The translations under genes and the position numbers were made by a program. From Eutreptiella sp. 'Long Island Sound 2002' (Eukaryota > Euglenozoa > Euglenophyceae > Eutreptiales > Eutreptiaceae), in assembly GCA_964036045.1 (NCBI GenBank), contig CAXIWF010000070.1:1-64000 (forward strand): a stretch of DNA of 64,000 nt, in the 5' to 3' direction. Below, piece by piece: positions 62,196 to 64,000 of this stretch. How positions within the stretch are numbered: the stretch's first letter is position 1; every line of letters begins with the position of its first letter. The notes beneath the pieces are model-generated. The model saw nothing but the letters and a program-made list of their open reading frames with translations, searched no databases and was not told where the DNA came from.

Positions 62196-64000
62196 TTTCA
62201 GAGAATTTTCCGAGAATTTTCTGAGAATTTTCTGAGAATTTTCCGAGAATTTTCCGAGAATTTTCCGAGAATTTTCCGAGAATCTTCCGAGAATTTTCAG
62301 AGAATTTTCTGAGAATTTTCCGAGAATTTTCTGAGAATTTTCCGAGAATTTTCCGAGAATTTTCCGAGAATTTTCCGAGAATTTTCCGAGAATTTTCTGA
62401 GAATTTTCCGAGAGTTTTCCGAGAATTTTCCGAGAATTTTCCGAGAATTTTCCGAGAATTTTCCGAGAATTTTCCGAGAATTTTCCGAGAATTTTCAGAG
62501 AATTTTCTGAGAATTTTCCGAGAATTTTCTGAGAATTTTCCGAGAATTTTCCGAGAATTTTCCGAGAATTTTCCGAGAATTTTCCGAGAATTTTCTGAGA
62601 ATTTTCTGAGAATTTTCCGAGAATTTTCCGAGAATTTTCCGTCAATTTTCCGAGAATTTTCCGAGAATTTTCCGAGAATTTTCCCAGAATTTTCCGAGAA
62701 TTTTCCGAGAATTTTCCGAGAATTTTCCGAGAATTTTCCGAGAATTTTCCGAGAATTTTCCGAGAATTTTCCGAGAATTTTCCGAGAATTTCCCGAGAAT
62801 TTTCCGAGAATTTTCGGAGAATTTTCCGAGAATTTTCCGAGAATTTTCCGAGAATTTTCCGAGAATTTTCCGAGAATTTTCCGAGAATTTTCCGAGAATT
62901 TTCCGAGAATTTTCTGAGAATTTTCGGAGAATTTTCCGAGAATTTTCCGAGAATTTTCCGAGAATTTTCCGAGAATTTTCTGAGAATTTTCTGAGAATTT
63001 TCTGAGAATTTTCCGAGAATTTTCCGTCAATTTTCCGAGAATTTTCCGAGAATTTTCCGAGAATTTTCCCAGAATTTTCCGAGAATTTTCCGAGAATTTT
63101 CCGAGAATTTTCCGAGAATTTTCCGAGAATTTTCCGAGAATTTTCCGAGAATTTTCCGAGAATTTTCCGAGAATTTTCCGAGAATTTTCTGCGAATTTTC
63201 CGAGAATTTTCCGAGAATTTTCCGAGAATTTTCCGAGAATTTTCCGAGAATTTTCCGAGAATTTTCCGAGAATTTCCGGAGAATTTTCCGAGAATTTTCC
63301 GAGAATTTTCCGAGAATTTTCCAAGGATTTTCCGAGAATTTTCCGAGGACTTTCAGAGATTTTTCCGAGAATTTTCCGAGAATTTTCCGAGAATTTTCCG
63401 AGAATTTTCCGAGAATTTTCCGAGAATTTTCTGAGAATTTTCCGAGAATGTTCCGAGAATTTTCCGAGAATTTTCCGAGAATTTTCCGAGAATTTTCCGA
63501 GAATTTTCCGAGAATTTTCCGAGAATTTCCCGAGAATTTTCCGAGAATTTTCCGAGAATTTTCTGAGAATTTTCCGAGAATTTTCCGAGAATTTTCAGAG
63601 AATTTTCCGAGAATTTTCCGAGAATTTTCTGAGAATTTTCTGAGAATTTTCCGAGAATTTTCCGAGAATTTTCCGTCAATTTTCCGAGAATTTTCCGAGA
63701 ATTTTCCGAGAATTTTCCGAGAATTTTCTGGGAATTTTCCGAGAATTTTCCGAGAATTTTACGAGAATTTTCCGAGAATTTTCCGAGAATTTTCCGAGAA
63801 TTTTCTGAGAATTTTCCGAGAATTTTCCGAGAATTTTCCGAGAATTTTCCGAGAATTTTCCGAGAATTTTCCGAGAATTTTCCGAGAATTTTCCGAGAAT
63901 TTCCCGAGAATTTTCCGAGAATTTTCCGAGAATTTTCTGAGAATTTTCCGAGAATTTTCCGAGAATTTTCAGAGAATTTTCCGAGAATTTTCCGAGAATT
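62196..64000. repeat. Third large repeat, right copy (R3b), cut by the window edge
   Basis: This is the partner of 56300-58104 at a constant offset of 5,896 bp. Similarity is still present at the last bases of the window (marker at 63970), so the true right end lies outside. Small private changes include a TTTTACGAG monomer near 63759. Confidence 0.85.

Larger units (their letters stand above)
1..64000. repeat. 11-bp satellite array filling the whole window
   Basis: The window is a head-to-tail array of the 11-mer GAGAATTTTCC (reverse complement GGAAAATTCTC), about 5,800 copies, with no unique sequence anywhere and no flank at either edge. Each monomer is a five-purine block followed by a six-pyrimidine block, with an AATTTT core and one CpG across the monomer junction. 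Most departures are single substitutions that recur at fixed places: last C to T (CTGAG junction, the commonest), last C to A (CAGAG junction), GTCAATTTTCC, CAGAATTTTCC, GGGAATTTTCC, GAGAATTTCCC, GAGAATGTTCC and AAGAATTTTCC. Their order repeats over hundreds to thousands of bases, which makes this a higher-order-repeat satellite. Such arrays are known from eukaryotic heterochromatin. Species and chromosomal position cannot be read from the sequence, and I do not recognise a named family. Confidence 0.98.
53965..64000. repeat. Right part with dispersed higher-order-repeat markers
   Basis: The array continues with the GAGGACTTTCA marker at 54864, 57449, 61266 and 63345. Intervals are 1,320, 2,585, 3,817 and 2,079 bp, all exact multiples of 11. 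No monomer-length change is needed between about 50.7 kb and the window end (register constant over some 13 kb). CTGCG monomers, frequent from about 43.4 kb, persist here, while the EcoRI-GTC cassette of the left part is missing. It contains no gene. Confidence 0.85.

Noticed and set aside
1-64000. CRISPR array
   Set aside because: There are no unique spacers; the repeat is contiguous with an 11-bp period.
1-64000. Telomere or subtelomere repeat of a known type
   Set aside because: The monomer does not resemble TTAGGG, TTTAGGG, TTAGG or related G-rich units and has no G-run strand bias.
1-64000. CENP-B box
   Set aside because: Neither the consensus nor the GTC, GCG or GGG variants match the conserved positions of the 17-bp box, because every monomer is interrupted by AATTTT.
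1-64000. Triplex- or Z-forming or G-quadruplex DNA
   Set aside because: Purine and pyrimidine blocks are only five and six bases, there are no runs of three or more G beyond rare variants, and there is no alternating purine-pyrimidine tract.
1-64000. Naming the host species or a known satellite family
   Set aside because: The window has no gene or unique sequence, and I do not recognise this 11-mer with certainty; a guess would not be supported.

Overview
The whole 64,000-base window is one uninterrupted satellite DNA array. It is built from about 5,800 head-to-tail copies of an 11-bp monomer, GAGAATTTTCC on the plus strand (4 of 11 bases G/C, one CpG per copy). I see no gene, RNA gene, transposon, telomere repeat, CRISPR array or unique flanking sequence, and both window edges lie inside the array. 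An array this long, this pure and layered into higher-order repeats (HORs) is typical of eukaryotic heterochromatin (centromeric, pericentromeric or subtelomeric). I do not recognise the monomer as a named satellite family and the sequence does not identify the species.

Long open frames occur on both strands (up to 1,174 codons, minus strand 42354-45878), but they follow from the repeat. The consensus has no stop in any frame, and because 11 is not a multiple of 3 all three frames of a strand read the same 11-residue peptide (GKFSENSRKIL on minus, ENFPRIFREFS on plus). Frame ends fall on variant monomers, and nearly all apparent starts are TTG. None is called as a gene.

Layout: (a) 1-10319 and 10320-about 19960 are two copies of a segment of roughly 10.3 kb (offsets 10,319-10,351 bp, dropping to about 9,540-9,570 after an extra 803-bp block in the left copy). 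They share an EcoRI-site map and private variants. A third truncated copy follows at about 19.0-20.5 kb. (b) About 20.5-39.5 kb is a mosaic of shorter blocks, including another fragment of the left segment at 26.05-26.57 kb. (c) About 39.5-45.76 kb and 47.0-53.96 kb are two copies of a second large segment (offset 7,457 growing to 8,206 bp). They contain a 616-bp (56-monomer) higher-order repeat with a 506-bp (46-monomer) variant; the right copy has one extra 616-bp unit. (d) About 54-64 kb carries scattered copies of the same marker, and 56.3-58.1 kb is repeated at 62.2-64.0 kb (offset 5,896 bp), running off the right edge.

Only about 30 monomers depart from 11 bp. Summing the ones I found accounts for the whole net phase drift of the array (6 modulo 11). 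Possible biology lies in the repeat as DNA or RNA: phased AATTTT tracts every 11 bp (predicted curvature), an AATT minor-groove site in every monomer, a heat-shock-factor-type inverted GAA/TTC pair in every monomer, a CpG in every monomer, and a plus-strand transcript able to fold back on itself. These are inferences from sequence.
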